A stretch of 64,000 nt of DNA from Dorea_D hominis (lineage in GTDB: Bacteria; Bacillota; Clostridia; Lachnospirales; Lachnospiraceae), in contig NZ_JACOOY010000007.1 of assembly GCF_014287705.1 (NCBI RefSeq), forward strand, positions 113,464 to 177,463, written 5' to 3'. The notes below the pieces were generated by a model. That model was not told the origin of the DNA and made no database searches. It saw only the letters and a list, made by a program, of their open reading frames with translations. Position numbers and translations under genes: made by a program. Below are positions 18,592 to 27,929 of this stretch, piece after piece. Positions within the stretch are counted from its first letter, which is position 1. Each line of letters begins with the position of its first letter.

Positions 18592-19359
18592 ATGCAGCAG
18601 ATAATAAGTGGCAAAAAGGGATCGAACCGAGTAGCGCTTTTCTGTACAGCAGGAGTTCTGATCGGATTATTCAGCCACCTTTATGAGAAAGATACATTTT
18701 TTATAACAAAAGGAATACTGGGGCTTCCATACAAGATCAGTGAAGCAATCTATCAGTTTATGATTGGAACAGATGCGGCAGACGCAGAAGAGACTCTGGC
18801 GAATCTGAATACGGATTTTTTTCCACACAGTCTGATTGCCACAGGGATGGCAAGATGGATCACACCTATGCTGATTGGTTTATTTCTGGTGGGGTCCTTT
18901 GCGTATTTTACAGGAGATAAGAAAATATTTACGTTGCAGAGATATACACACTTTCTTTATGGAAATATTATTGTGATCGCAATGCTGATCTGTCTGACTT
19001 ATGGCATTAATAAAAAGGCAGTCAGTGATTGTGGAGAGCTGAAAGGCATCAATACATTTGTATTTCAGAGTTCCCAGATGATCAGTGAGGAATTTTCGGG
19101 AAAATCAGCGCAAACTTTGAAAGATAGTTTACAGAAAGGTCTGAAAAAGGATCCGAGAATCACAAGAAATTATGAGGATGAGATAGAAATCGGGCTTATT
19201 ATGGGGAATAAGACAAGATTTACAGATGCTTATGTAAATCCGCAAAAATGTTATATTGTGATAAATGACATTACAATTTATCATGTAGATAAGAAATTTG
19301 CAAACTATGTAAAACAGTATAAGATATCCGGTGATATTCCGGAATTCCGGAAACTGTAG
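18592..19359 (+). CDS. Unknown membrane protein with C-terminal soluble domain
   Basis: 255 residues: three hydrophobic segments (about 14-30, 87-106, 121-138), then roughly 110 polar residues ending in a beta-rich stretch (CYIVINDITIYHVDKKF). I do not recognise the family. It has the same topology as its downstream neighbour, which begins 8 bases later, so they probably act together. GGGAGAA ribosome site. No catalytic motif seen. Confidence 0.65.
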   Translation: MQQIISGKKGSNRVALFCTAGVLIGLFSHLYEKDTFFITKGILGLPYKISEAIYQFMIGTDAADAEETLANLNTDFFPHSLIATGMARWITPMLIGLFLVGSFAYFTGDKKIFTLQRYTHFLYGNIIVIAMLICLTYGINKKAVSDCGELKGINTFVFQSSQMISEEFSGKSAQTLKDSLQKGLKKDPRITRNYEDEIEIGLIMGNKTRFTDAYVNPQKCYIVINDITIYHVDKKFANYVKQYKISGDIPEFRKL

Positions 19360-19367
19360 GAGAAAGT

Positions 19368-20045
19368 ATGATACGAGAAAGAGAGAATAAAAAAGAGCAG
19401 ATTACTTTTTTGACGCTTACATTTTTGGTTGTATATAGTTGTTCCTATCTGTTATCGGATACTTTTGGACGTTTTATGCTGAGATATGGAAATCCGTTTG
19501 TCAGTTCGGCAAATCAGCCGGTCAGTTATATGAATCTTGCTTTCACGGTGTTGGTACTGACTCTGGTGATAACGATTCGGCTTCTTATTAAAAGAACAGA
19601 TTTTAAGAAAACAGTATCAGCGCTGGCTGTAGGGGGATGCCTTACGGCTTTGATTGTTGCAGGATATTTTGTAAATTGTAATTTTACGGCATCTGCCATG
19701 GAAGACAGAGCGGTGCTGGATCATTTTTTCTATAAAACATCCGATGAAAAATTAAATGAAAAATACGATGAAAATGAAACGAAAGAGATCATCCGCTTAT
19801 GTAAACAGTTAAAACCGGTTTCTGAAAACGAGCAGAGAAAGCTTGAGAAGAATTACCGGAAGAACGGAGAATCTTCGGATGTGGTGTCAATAACTGTTAT
19901 TTATGAAGAGTCTTTTGGACAGAATCTGGATATCAATATTAACATAGACGGAAATAAGATTTATGTTGATAAAGGAACCGGACTTCATGACAAAGAAGTT
20001 GTCGTGTTTTTTAAGGACAATGGGTTGACAAAATATTTTCGGTAA
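19368..20045 (+). CDS. Unknown membrane protein, partner of preceding gene
   Basis: 225 residues: three hydrophobic segments (about 13-30, 52-72, 82-100) and a soluble charged domain of about 120 residues with SVTVIYEESFGQNLDININIDG-type beta strands. Not recognised. The shared arrangement with the upstream gene (three helices, then a Lys/Glu-rich soluble tail) suggests a duplicated or interacting pair; sequence identity between them is not obvious by eye. AGGAGAA ribosome site in the 8-base gap. Confidence 0.65.
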   Translation: MIRERENKKEQITFLTLTFLVVYSCSYLLSDTFGRFMLRYGNPFVSSANQPVSYMNLAFTVLVLTLVITIRLLIKRTDFKKTVSALAVGGCLTALIVAGYFVNCNFTASAMEDRAVLDHFFYKTSDEKLNEKYDENETKEIIRLCKQLKPVSENEQRKLEKNYRKNGESSDVVSITVIYEESFGQNLDININIDGNKIYVDKGTGLHDKEVVVFFKDNGLTKYFR

Positions 20046-20114
20046 AAGGATTGCTTTCTTCTCTGTTTTTTTGTATGCTTGATGAGGAGTTTTCAAAAAA
20101 GTGGGGATAAGAGT

Positions 20115-20987
20115 ATGAACGAAAAAAAGAAAATATGCTGTACGTTTGAGAATGTGAAAGAAGTTGCAGTTATGTCGGTTGCCGTGGGGATCATTGCATC
20201 GGCTGTTTACTTTTTCCTGATTCCGAGCCAGACATCAATCAGCAGTGTATCGGCGCTGGCAATCATTCTTGCACATTATGTGTCGCTTCCGGTATCGAGT
20301 GTTACCATGATCCTGAATGTAGTTCTGCTGGTGATCGGATTTCTGACCTGTGGGAAAGAATTTGGCGCGAAGACAGTATATACCAGTATTTTACTGCCGC
20401 TTTATCTGGCAGTCTTTGAGAAAATTTTTCCGGATTTTCAGTCTCTGACAGAAAGTACGGAACTGGATGTGTTATGTTATATTTTAGTTGTAAGTATCGG
20501 ACTCGGCATTTTGTTCAATATGAATGCATCTTCCGGTGGATTGGATATCGTAGCGAAGATGATGAACAAGTATCTGCATATTGAACTGGGAAAGGCAATG
20601 TCCATTTCCGGGATGTGTGTAGCGCTTTCTTCAGCGCTGATTTATGATAAGAAAGCAGTTGTTTTGAGTATACTGGGTACATACTTCAACGGAATTGTGC
20701 TGGATCATTTTATATTTGGACAGAATGTGAAACGTCGTGTTTGCATCATTACAAAATATGAACAGGAAGTGCGGGAGTTTATCCTGCATGAATTGCACAG
20801 TGGTGCGACATTCTATGAAGCAATCGGTGCATATAATATGGAAAAATACAGAGAAATCATTACAATTGTGGATAAAAACGAGTATCAGAAACTAATGAAT
20901 TACATTATCCACAAAGATCCGGAAGCTTTTGTTACGGTTTACACAGTGGCAGATATGCGCTATCGACCGAAAGTCAGATCGTTTTAA
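20115..20987 (+). CDS. YitT-family membrane protein (DUF2179)
   Basis: About 290 residues: five to six membrane segments, including a loop with MNASSGGLDIVAKMM, and a C-terminal DUF2179 domain (RVCIITKYEQEVREFILHEL.HSGATFYEAIGAY...). YitT proteins are common in Firmicutes, with unsettled (transport-like) function. ATG 20115 is preferred, with a weak GGGGAT site; longer starts at 20079 or 20082 lack a ribosome site. Confidence 0.88.
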   Translation: MNEKKKICCTFENVKEVAVMSVAVGIIASAVYFFLIPSQTSISSVSALAIILAHYVSLPVSSVTMILNVVLLVIGFLTCGKEFGAKTVYTSILLPLYLAVFEKIFPDFQSLTESTELDVLCYILVVSIGLGILFNMNASSGGLDIVAKMMNKYLHIELGKAMSISGMCVALSSALIYDKKAVVLSILGTYFNGIVLDHFIFGQNVKRRVCIITKYEQEVREFILHELHSGATFYEAIGAYNMEKYREIITIVDKNEYQKLMNYIIHKDPEAFVTVYTVADMRYRPKVRSF

Positions 20988-21019
20988 AAGAGGCGGAAGA
21001 AAGGAAGAGGAAATAAAAA

Positions 21020-21760
21020 ATGGAAAAGATGGACGTGCTGGAGATGTTAAGAGAAGCAGAAGATATATATGTCATATATTCGGCTTGTACGAATATGCCA
21101 TTTGTCTACTGTGATCCGGAGACTTATGATGATGAAGTGATCCTATTTGACAGTGAAGAAGAAGCAAAAAAACAGGCAGACAGAATGTTGGATGCCAAAA
21201 TTCCGGTAAGACTTGTAAATGTGAAGAAGGAACACAGACTGGAATTTTTCACAGGTCTGTTTCCGATGGGAGTAAACTGTATTCTGGTTTGTACCGGTGA
21301 AGAGAAAGTGCAGGTACAGTTAAATGATCTGGTTATAAGAACAGCAGAAGAGGATCTTCCGGAGGATGAACCGAGAATTGAGAATCCGGAACTTCACCTG
21401 ACAGCGCTTTATTTTGTACAGGAGCTTCGCCGAAATCCGGAAGAGATGACAGAAGAGATGGATGCGTTGAATGAAGAGATGATGGCGCATTTCTATGAAG
21501 GAAAATATCTGGTTGCAGTACAGGAAGACAATCAGATTCCGGCACTTCGCAGAACAAGTGGAAAAGTATATCAGCCAATCTTTACAGATCTGATGGAATT
21601 TGTAAAGTTTGATAAGGAACAGAAATACAGAGCATTGATCATGGATGCAGAGACGGTAGCAAAGCAGCTCCCGGATGGGATGGAAGGTGTAGCGATCAAT
21701 CCATTTGGAGTAAATGTGCTGCTTGATATTTCAAAATCTACAGCAAGTGAAGAAGAATAA
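21020..21760 (+). CDS. SseB-family protein
   Basis: 246 residues, cytosolic and acidic. The C-terminal half matches the SseB N-terminal domain pattern: GKYLVAVQEDN, PALRRTSGKVYQPIFTDLMEFVKF and GVAINPFGVNVLLD. The N-terminal half (VIYSACTNMPFVYCDPETYDDEVILFDSEEEA) looks like a second divergent copy. Members are linked to secretion or toxin-immunity loci, but no such partner is nearby; function unassigned. GAGGAAA site upstream. Last gene before a convergent region. Confidence 0.8.
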   Translation: MEKMDVLEMLREAEDIYVIYSACTNMPFVYCDPETYDDEVILFDSEEEAKKQADRMLDAKIPVRLVNVKKEHRLEFFTGLFPMGVNCILVCTGEEKVQVQLNDLVIRTAEEDLPEDEPRIENPELHLTALYFVQELRRNPEEMTEEMDALNEEMMAHFYEGKYLVAVQEDNQIPALRRTSGKVYQPIFTDLMEFVKFDKEQKYRALIMDAETVAKQLPDGMEGVAINPFGVNVLLDISKSTASEEE

Positions 21761-21821
21761 ATGATGATATAACCTACAGAACCTGCCATTGGCAGATTCT
21801 TTCGGATGCTATGGCAACAAA

Positions 21822-21849
21822 AAGGCGGACAGTAGAAACTGTCCGCCTT
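21822..21849. terminator. Bidirectional hairpin between sseB-like gene and csp
   Basis: A perfect 12-bp stem (21822-21833 with 21838-21849), loop AGAA. On the minus strand it is followed by TTTGTTG after CCTT, giving a T tract for csp transcripts; the plus-strand tail is less T-rich. Likely terminates the leftward csp transcript and perhaps the rightward one. Confidence 0.75.
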
Positions 21850-21951
21850 CGCTGTCTTAATCTCATTTTTCGTGTATTACTTTTAAATATCTAAAATCCA
21901 GTTACTTTATATAGTTAAAAGGTACATCTAAATTTCGATTAAATCTGGCTC

Positions 21952-22149
21952 TTAGAGCTTCGTTACGTTCACTGCCTGAGGTCCCTTGGCGCCTTCTGTT
22001 ACATCAAACTCAACTTCCTGTCCTTCTTCAAGAGACTTGAAGCCTTCCATATTCAGTCCTGAGTAGTGTACGAAAACGTCTTTGCCGGATTCATCAGAGA
22101 TGAAACCATAGCCTTTTTGGTTGTTAAACCATTTTACTGTACCTTTCAT
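21952..22149 (-). CDS. Cold-shock protein, CspA family
   Basis: 65 residues, single OB fold. RNP1 is KGYGFIS and RNP2 is VFVHYSGL; ends in AVNVTKL. Binds single-stranded RNA/DNA and melts structure at low temperature or in rapid growth. GGAGG lies 7 bases before the ATG at 22149; a longer frame upstream lacks one. It has a roughly 65-nt leader and a roughly 100-nt 3' region before the hairpin at 21822. Monocistronic and leftward. Confidence 0.95.
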   Translation of the reverse strand: MKGTVKWFNNQKGYGFISDESGKDVFVHYSGLNMEGFKSLEEGQEVEFDVTEGAKGPQAVNVTKL

Positions 22150-22220
22150 GATGATACCTCCATAAAATGAAAAATAATAGATCCAGTGTAATCTGATGTC
22201 AGCCAAGATTACACTCCGTT

Positions 22221-22249
22221 ACTTTAACATGTTTTGATAAAGAAGTCAA
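22221..22249 (-). promoter_or_regulatory. csp promoter
   Basis: Minus strand: TTGACT (22249-22244), 17-base spacer, TAAAGT (22226-22221). It yields a 5' leader of about 65 bases. Confidence 0.6.
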
Positions 22250-22322
22250 CAAAAACGAAAGGGCTTTTGGCGATTTTACACAAAAGCAACAGCGCGTTTC
22301 GACATTTGCCGGTATCCTTTCC

Positions 22323-22351
22323 TTGACGAAAGAGTATGGAACGTGTAAAGT
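22323..22351 (+). promoter_or_regulatory. Promoter of the first ptsI
   Basis: TTGACG, 17-base spacer, TAAAGT, located 51 bases upstream of the ATG. Divergent from the csp promoter. Confidence 0.6.
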
Positions 22352-22402
22352 ATATTTAGGAGATTTTACGCAAATATTTCGAAGAAGTGAGGATATAATA
22401 GT

Positions 22403-24028
22403 ATGATTACATTAACGGGGAAGAAAATTTCAGAAGGGATCGCAATCGGAAAGCTTTCTTTATATAAACGTGATATTAAAGAAATCAAACGGATTTATGT
22501 AAAAGATATTGAAAAAGAAGTTGCCCGTTTTCAAAAAGCCAAAGATAAGGCATTTATGGAACTGAAAGTGATGCATACTTCTTCTATCAAAGAAGTGGGA
22601 GAGGCGAATGCAGCTATTTTCGAAATGCAGCAGCAGATTTTAGAGGACGAGGAATTTGTCGGAAAGATTACGAATATCATTCTGGAAGAGAAGCTGAATG
22701 CAGAATTTGCAGTCTCCCATGCAGCTGAAGAACTGATCAAGAACGGACCGGAAGAAGATAAGAATTACCTGAAAGGGCATGATGCAGATATTCGCGATGT
22801 GGCGATCCGCCTGATCCGGATCCTGTCCAGAAGCTGGAAGGATCGTCTGCTTTCAGATGAACCATTTATTCTGGCTGCATCAGAGCTTTATCCAAGTGAG
22901 GCAATGCAGTTAGAGAAGTCCAAGGTACTTGGTTTTGTGACGCGTTATGGAACGATCAATTCCCATACGGCAGTGATTGCCCGTACAAAAGGAATCCCGG
23001 CAGTCATCGGACTGGGTGATGCGCTGAAGAAAGAGTACGATGGAAAGACGATCATCATTGACGGATTTGAAGGAAAGGTTTACATCGAGCCGGATTATAC
23101 AACGATCACGCAGATGAAGAAGCGACAGGACGCTAACCATGAGAAGACGCGGAATCTGGAACGGCTGAAAGGAAAAGAGAATATTACACAGAGCGGTCAG
23201 AAAATTGATATCTGTGCGAATATCGGTAACAGAGAGGATATTGAGAATGTAATCCGAAGTGACGCCGGTGGAATCGGGCTGTTCAGAAGTGAGTTCCTGT
23301 ATATGGAGAATGGTGGAAAGCTGCCAACAGAAGAGCAGCAGTTCCAGACATATAAGCTGGCAGCAGAATCAATGGGGATCAAGCGAGTTGTGATCCGTAC
23401 AGCAGATCTTGGCGGAGAGAAGCAGGCGGCATGCTTTGAAATCGGACCGGAGAAGAATCCGTCCATGGGTTACCGTGGAATCAGAGTATCGCTGGAGAAA
23501 GAAGATATGTTTAAGACGCAGCTCCGTGCAATTTTAAGAGCTTCTGTATATGGTAATGTTGCAATTATGTTTCCAATGATCTCTACTGTGGAAGAAGTAA
23601 GAAGTGCAAAGCTTCTGTTAGAGAGAGCGAAAAAAGAGCTGAGTGCCGAGAAGACCGCTTATAATAAAGAAATCCAGGTCGGCGTAATGATAGAGACACC
23701 GGCGGCAGTCATGATTAGCGGAGAACTTGCAAGAGAGGTTGATTTCTTCAGTATCGGAACGAATGATCTGCTGCAATTCACACTCGGAATGGATCGTGAG
23801 AATGAGCGGATGGAGAAATATTTTGATCCGCACCATCCGGCGATACTTAAGATGCTGCGTATTGTAGCTAATAACGTTCATCTGGAAGAAAAGCCAATCA
23901 GTATCTGCGGAGATATGGCGGCAGATCTGTCATTGACAGAATTTTTCCTGCAGATTGGCATTGATGAATTATCAGTAGCACCGGGGCAGGTACTGGCGCT
24001 TCGTAAGAAGATCCGCGAGATCCAGTAG
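22403..24028 (+). CDS. ptsI: PTS Enzyme I, first copy
   Basis: 541 residues. Autophosphorylates with PEP and passes phosphate to HPr. The active His188 lies in NSHTAVIAR, and the catalytic Cys502 in ISICGDMAAD; the PEP-binding region shows RSEFLYME and IMFPMIS. All key residues appear present. It stands alone with its own promoter, not beside ptsH, and differs clearly from the second copy at 28204 (for example RTADLGGEK where the other has RTLDIGADK). Both could feed the single HPr in the window. Confidence 0.93.
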   Translation: MITLTGKKISEGIAIGKLSLYKRDIKEIKRIYVKDIEKEVARFQKAKDKAFMELKVMHTSSIKEVGEANAAIFEMQQQILEDEEFVGKITNIILEEKLNAEFAVSHAAEELIKNGPEEDKNYLKGHDADIRDVAIRLIRILSRSWKDRLLSDEPFILAASELYPSEAMQLEKSKVLGFVTRYGTINSHTAVIARTKGIPAVIGLGDALKKEYDGKTIIIDGFEGKVYIEPDYTTITQMKKRQDANHEKTRNLERLKGKENITQSGQKIDICANIGNREDIENVIRSDAGGIGLFRSEFLYMENGGKLPTEEQQFQTYKLAAESMGIKRVVIRTADLGGEKQAACFEIGPEKNPSMGYRGIRVSLEKEDMFKTQLRAILRASVYGNVAIMFPMISTVEEVRSAKLLLERAKKELSAEKTAYNKEIQVGVMIETPAAVMISGELAREVDFFSIGTNDLLQFTLGMDRENERMEKYFDPHHPAILKMLRIVANNVHLEEKPISICGDMAADLSLTEFFLQIGIDELSVAPGQVLALRKKIREIQ

Positions 24029-24138
24029 TTTATGATTGCCAGGAGTGTTGCAGTTAAAAATATATAGATGTTATAAAAGGATTTTTGTTTTTTGTGCAGT
24101 TTGTACGAAGATAAAGGTCCTTTTTTGATGATTATTTT

Positions 24139-24228
24139 TGATTGAAAATGATTGACTTTGACTGAAAATGATTGTAGTATAAACATAAAGATGAATGAAG
24201 ATGAATGAAAGTGATTGAAAATGAAAGG
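24139..24228 (+). promoter_or_regulatory. fru operon promoter with three direct-repeat operator candidates
   Basis: Promoter: TTGACT (24152-24157), 17 bases, TAGTAT (24175-24180). Three direct repeats of TGAYTGAAAATGA follow the same strand: 24139-24151, 24159-24171 and 24212-24224. The first two are 20 bases apart (about two helical turns) and cover the -35 box and spacer; the third is just before the regulator's ribosome site. DeoR-family proteins often bind direct repeats, so autoregulation by the adjacent gene is likely. Confidence 0.75.
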
Positions 24229-24237
24229 ATGAAGGGA

Positions 24238-24987
24238 ATGCTTGCAGAAGAAAGATATAGCGAAATCCTTCGTGTTGTAAATGAAGAACATGCGGTTACA
24301 GTCCAGGAACTGACAGAACTTCTGGACACTTCGGAATCTACAATACGAAGAGATCTGACAACACTTCATAAACGGGGCGAGCTGGTGAAAGTACATGGTG
24401 GCGCAACCGCAGTAGAATCTGGATATACAACAAAGGATGCGGCGTTGTCTGTACGAAGAGACCTGAACCGTGAAGTAAAGCAGAAAATTGGCAAATATGC
24501 GGCGACACTTGTTCAGGCAGATGATTTTGTATATCTGGATGCCGGAAGTAGCGTGGATATAATGATTGATTATCTGACACAGGCAGATGCAGTCTATGTA
24601 ACGAATTCCATTGGCCATGCACAAAAGCTGCTGCAGAAAGGCTTTCGTGTCATTCTGATCGGTGGAGAGCTGAAAGCGATAACAGAAGCAATCGTCGGAG
24701 CCGATGCCATTTCCGGACTTCGTAAATATAATTTTACGAAAGGTTTCTTCGGAACAAACGGTGTACATCCGGATGCAGGATATACCACACCGGATATTGC
24801 TGAAGCAATGGTAAAAGAAAAAGCAATGGAGCAGTGCCGTGAATGTTTTGTTCTTGCGGACGCGACGAAGATCAATCAGATCTCATCGGTTACTTTTTCT
24901 GCATTTGAAGACGCAAAGCTGCTCACAATAGGAATAGCAGATGAAAAATATAAAAAATATAAAAATGTTATGGAGGTTGAGGCATGA
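24238..24987 (+). CDS. fruR: DeoR-family regulator of the fructose operon
   Basis: About 249 residues. N-terminal winged HTH (MLAEERYSEILRVVNEEHAVTVQELTELLDTSESTIRRDLTTLHKRGELVKVHGGA) and a C-terminal DeoR sugar-phosphate sensor domain with DAGSSVD and EAIVGADA motifs. In fru operons, the family senses fructose-1-phosphate and represses until it accumulates. ATG 24238 is chosen because it matches the usual DeoR N-terminus and has AAAGGA 9 bases upstream. The stop overlaps the fruK start (ATGA). Confidence 0.9.
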   Translation: MLAEERYSEILRVVNEEHAVTVQELTELLDTSESTIRRDLTTLHKRGELVKVHGGATAVESGYTTKDAALSVRRDLNREVKQKIGKYAATLVQADDFVYLDAGSSVDIMIDYLTQADAVYVTNSIGHAQKLLQKGFRVILIGGELKAITEAIVGADAISGLRKYNFTKGFFGTNGVHPDAGYTTPDIAEAMVKEKAMEQCRECFVLADATKINQISSVTFSAFEDAKLLTIGIADEKYKKYKNVMEVEA

Positions 24988-25904
24988 TTTACACAGTTAC
25001 TTTTAACCCCTCTCTGGATTATGTGATCCAGGTGGATAAGCTTGTGCCGGGTGAGATCAACCGGACAACACATGAGGCTGTTTATCCGGGGGGCAAAGGA
25101 AATAATGTTTCCGTAATCCTGTCGAATCTGGGACACTCCAGTAAAGCGCTTGGCTTTACCGCTGGTTTTACAGGAGAGGCATTAGAAAATATGCTGAAGG
25201 AATTTGGATGTGATACTGCATTTATAAGACTCCCGGAAGGTTCCACAAGAATCAATGTGAAGATTAATGCAGGCGAAGAGACAGAGATCAACGGACAGGG
25301 GCCGGTGATCACAGAAGAAGCACAGCAGGCATTATTTGAACAGTTGGATGCATTAAAAAAAGAAGATATACTCGTACTTGCAGGAAGTATTCCGAATACA
25401 CTTCCGTCTGATATTTATGAACGGATTCTGGAACATTTACAGGGAAGAGGAATTCATTTTGTTGTGGATGCGACGAAGGAACTTCTCCTGAAAGTATTAA
25501 AGTATCATCCGTTCCTGATCAAGCCAAACAATCATGAACTTGGCGAAATGTTCGGAGTGACATTAAAGACCAGGGACGAGATTGTGACTTATGCGAAGAA
25601 ACTGCAGGAGATGGGAGCGAAAAATGTACTCGTATCCATGGCAGGTGACGGCGCCATTCTCTTGACAGAAGATGGCATTATATATAAAGCAAAACCACCA
25701 AAAGGAAAAGTTCTGAACTCAGTGGGAGCAGGAGATTCTATGGTGGCAGGATTTCTGACCGGATATTTGAATACCGGAGAATATGAAAAAGCATTCCGGC
25801 TTGGTGTTGTGACTGGAAGTGCGACAGCTTTTCAATACTGGCTGGCGACAAAAGAAGATATCGTTGCATTGATGGAAGATAAACCAGAAACTTATGGATT
25901 ATAG
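24984..25904 (+). CDS. fruK: 1-phosphofructokinase
   Basis: 306 residues, PfkB/ribokinase family. Converts fructose-1-phosphate to fructose-1,6-bisphosphate. Visible signatures: YPGGKGNNVSVIL (PfkB signature 1 region), and near the C-terminus LNSVGAGDSMVAGFLTGY with the catalytic Asp in GAGDS. Overlaps fruR by four bases and lies 11 bases before fruA, so all three are translationally linked. Confidence 0.95.
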   Translation: MIYTVTFNPSLDYVIQVDKLVPGEINRTTHEAVYPGGKGNNVSVILSNLGHSSKALGFTAGFTGEALENMLKEFGCDTAFIRLPEGSTRINVKINAGEETEINGQGPVITEEAQQALFEQLDALKKEDILVLAGSIPNTLPSDIYERILEHLQGRGIHFVVDATKELLLKVLKYHPFLIKPNNHELGEMFGVTLKTRDEIVTYAKKLQEMGAKNVLVSMAGDGAILLTEDGIIYKAKPPKGKVLNSVGAGDSMVAGFLTGYLNTGEYEKAFRLGVVTGSATAFQYWLATKEDIVALMEDKPETYGL

Positions 25905-25915
25905 GAGGAAGAAAG

Positions 25916-27853
25916 ATGAAGATCGTAGACTTGCTGAAAAAAGAAAGTATTGATCTGAACGGAACTGTCTCAGATAAGAAAGAGACGATTGAGAAAATGG
26001 TTTCTCTGATGGCTGCCGGAGGAAACATCACAGATGTGGAGCGTTATAAGGAAGGAGTTTTCTTAAGAGAAGAAGAAGGAACAACTGGTATCGGTGAAGG
26101 AATTGCGATTCCGCATGCGAAGACAGATGCAGTAGCGAAGCCCGGACTTGCAGCAATGGTTGTAAAAGATGGTGTGGATTATGATTCGCTGGACGGAGAA
26201 CCGGTACATCTTATTTTCCTGATCGCGGCACCGAACACAGAAGATAATGTACATCTGGAAGTACTGAGTCGTCTGTCCATGCTTTTGATGGATGATGACT
26301 TCCGCGCGAATCTGCAGAGTGCAGAGTCAGTAGAGGAATTTCTTGGATATATTGATGCAGCAGAAAAAGCAAAATTTCCGGATGAAGCAGAACAGGAAGA
26401 AAAGCGGGAAGAAAAACCGGCAGAAAAAACAGGCTACCAGATCCTTGCAGTTACGGCATGTCCGACTGGAATCGCACACACATACATGGCAGCGGAGAGT
26501 CTGGAAAATAAAGCAAAAGAGATGGGTTATACGATCAAAGTTGAGACAAATGGTTCCGGTGGAGATAAGAACGTGCTGACTGCAGAAGAAATCGCAGCAT
26601 GTGACTGTATCATCATTGCAGCAGATAAAGATGTCAGAATGGCAAGATTCGATGGTAAACCGGTGATCATGACGAAGGTAGCAAACGGAATCAGCAAAGC
26701 AGAAGAGCTTATCACAAAGGCAATGAGTGGCGAAGTTCCGGTTTATCACAACAAAGGTGGCGAAGAAGCTTCCATGAGCAGTGAAGGTGAGAGCCTTGGA
26801 CGTAAGATCTACAAGAGTTTGATGAATGGTGTATCCCATATGCTTCCGTTCGTCATCGGCGGCGGTATTCTGATCGCGCTTTCTTTCCTGGTAGATGCCG
26901 GAAACGCCGGAACAGATACTTTTGGTAACGGGACCCCATTGGCACATTTCCTGAATACAGTAGGAAATACATCCTTTGGAATGATGTTCCCGGTACTTGC
27001 GGGATATATCGCAATGGCGATCGGAGACAGACCGGCACTAATGCCTGGTATTGTCGGTGGTCTGCTCGCAAAAGCAGGAACCTCTATCTTCCTTCCGGAA
27101 GAGAAATGGATCTCATCCGGATTTTTCGGAGCACTGATCGCAGGTTTTGTAGCAGGATATCTGATGTTGCTGATTAAAAAACTGCTGGAGAAACTTCCAA
27201 AAGCACTGGAAGGGACCAAACCGGTTCTGTTATATCCATTCTTTGGAATTCTGGCAATGGGTGCAATCATGATCTTTCTCGTAAATCCGCCGGTTGGAGC
27301 ATTTAACACATGGCTTTACAACGGACTGGCAGGAATGGGAGAATCCAGCAAAGTTCTTTTGGGAGCACTTCTCGGAGGAATGATGTCCATTGATTTCGGA
27401 GGGCCGTTTAACAAAGCAGCGTATGTATTTGGTACTGCGGCGATCGGAAGCGGACAGTTTGATATTATGGCAGCGGTTATGATCGGAGGAATGACTCCGC
27501 CAATCGGAATCGCACTTGCAACAACATTTTTCAAGAGCAGATTTACAAAGAGCGAACAGCAGACAAGTATTACAAACTACATCATGGGATTATCCTTTAT
27601 TACAGAAGGTGCCATTCCATTTGCAGCATCCGATCCGCTTCGTATCATCCCACCTTGCGTAGTCGGTTCTGCTGTAGCAGGAGCATTATCTATGGCATTT
27701 GGATGCGGTTCCCGAGCACCTCACGGAGGAATTTTCGTAGTTGGTATTATGGAACATGCACCGATGTTTTTACTGGCACTTGTTATTGGCTCTATTATAA
27801 CGATGGCAGGAATTGTACTGTTGAAGAAGCCATTGACAGATCAGACAAAATAA
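25916..27853 (+). CDS. fruA: Fructose PTS enzyme IIABC
   Basis: 645 residues, all domains in one chain. EIIA (1-150) with phosphorylated His67 in GIAIPHAKTD; a charged linker rich in Glu/Lys; EIIB-fru (about 173-270) with Cys182 in VTACPTGIAHTYMAAE; EIIC (about 295-640) with eight to nine membrane helices. Imports fructose as fructose-1-phosphate for FruK. The linker (EAEQEEKREEKPAEK) is typical of fused PTS proteins. AGGAGGA ribosome site. Confidence 0.96.
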   Translation: MKIVDLLKKESIDLNGTVSDKKETIEKMVSLMAAGGNITDVERYKEGVFLREEEGTTGIGEGIAIPHAKTDAVAKPGLAAMVVKDGVDYDSLDGEPVHLIFLIAAPNTEDNVHLEVLSRLSMLLMDDDFRANLQSAESVEEFLGYIDAAEKAKFPDEAEQEEKREEKPAEKTGYQILAVTACPTGIAHTYMAAESLENKAKEMGYTIKVETNGSGGDKNVLTAEEIAACDCIIIAADKDVRMARFDGKPVIMTKVANGISKAEELITKAMSGEVPVYHNKGGEEASMSSEGESLGRKIYKSLMNGVSHMLPFVIGGGILIALSFLVDAGNAGTDTFGNGTPLAHFLNTVGNTSFGMMFPVLAGYIAMAIGDRPALMPGIVGGLLAKAGTSIFLPEEKWISSGFFGALIAGFVAGYLMLLIKKLLEKLPKALEGTKPVLLYPFFGILAMGAIMIFLVNPPVGAFNTWLYNGLAGMGESSKVLLGALLGGMMSIDFGGPFNKAAYVFGTAAIGSGQFDIMAAVMIGGMTPPIGIALATTFFKSRFTKSEQQTSITNYIMGLSFITEGAIPFAASDPLRIIPPCVVGSAVAGALSMAFGCGSRAPHGGIFVVGIMEHAPMFLLALVIGSIITMAGIVLLKKPLTDQTK

Positions 27854-27929
27854 GTTAATTAATTGATATAGAAGTATTTTAGTTGTAAGTAACAAAAAAT
27901 TATAATAAAGAGAAAAGGAGAACAAAAAA

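Noticed and set aside
26327..26947. Long antisense reading frame opposite fruA
   Set aside because: It is a shadow of the well-supported fruA frame, Cys/Phe-rich and without a ribosome site. The same applies to other long antisense frames opposite leuC, pheS, pbuG and sbcC.
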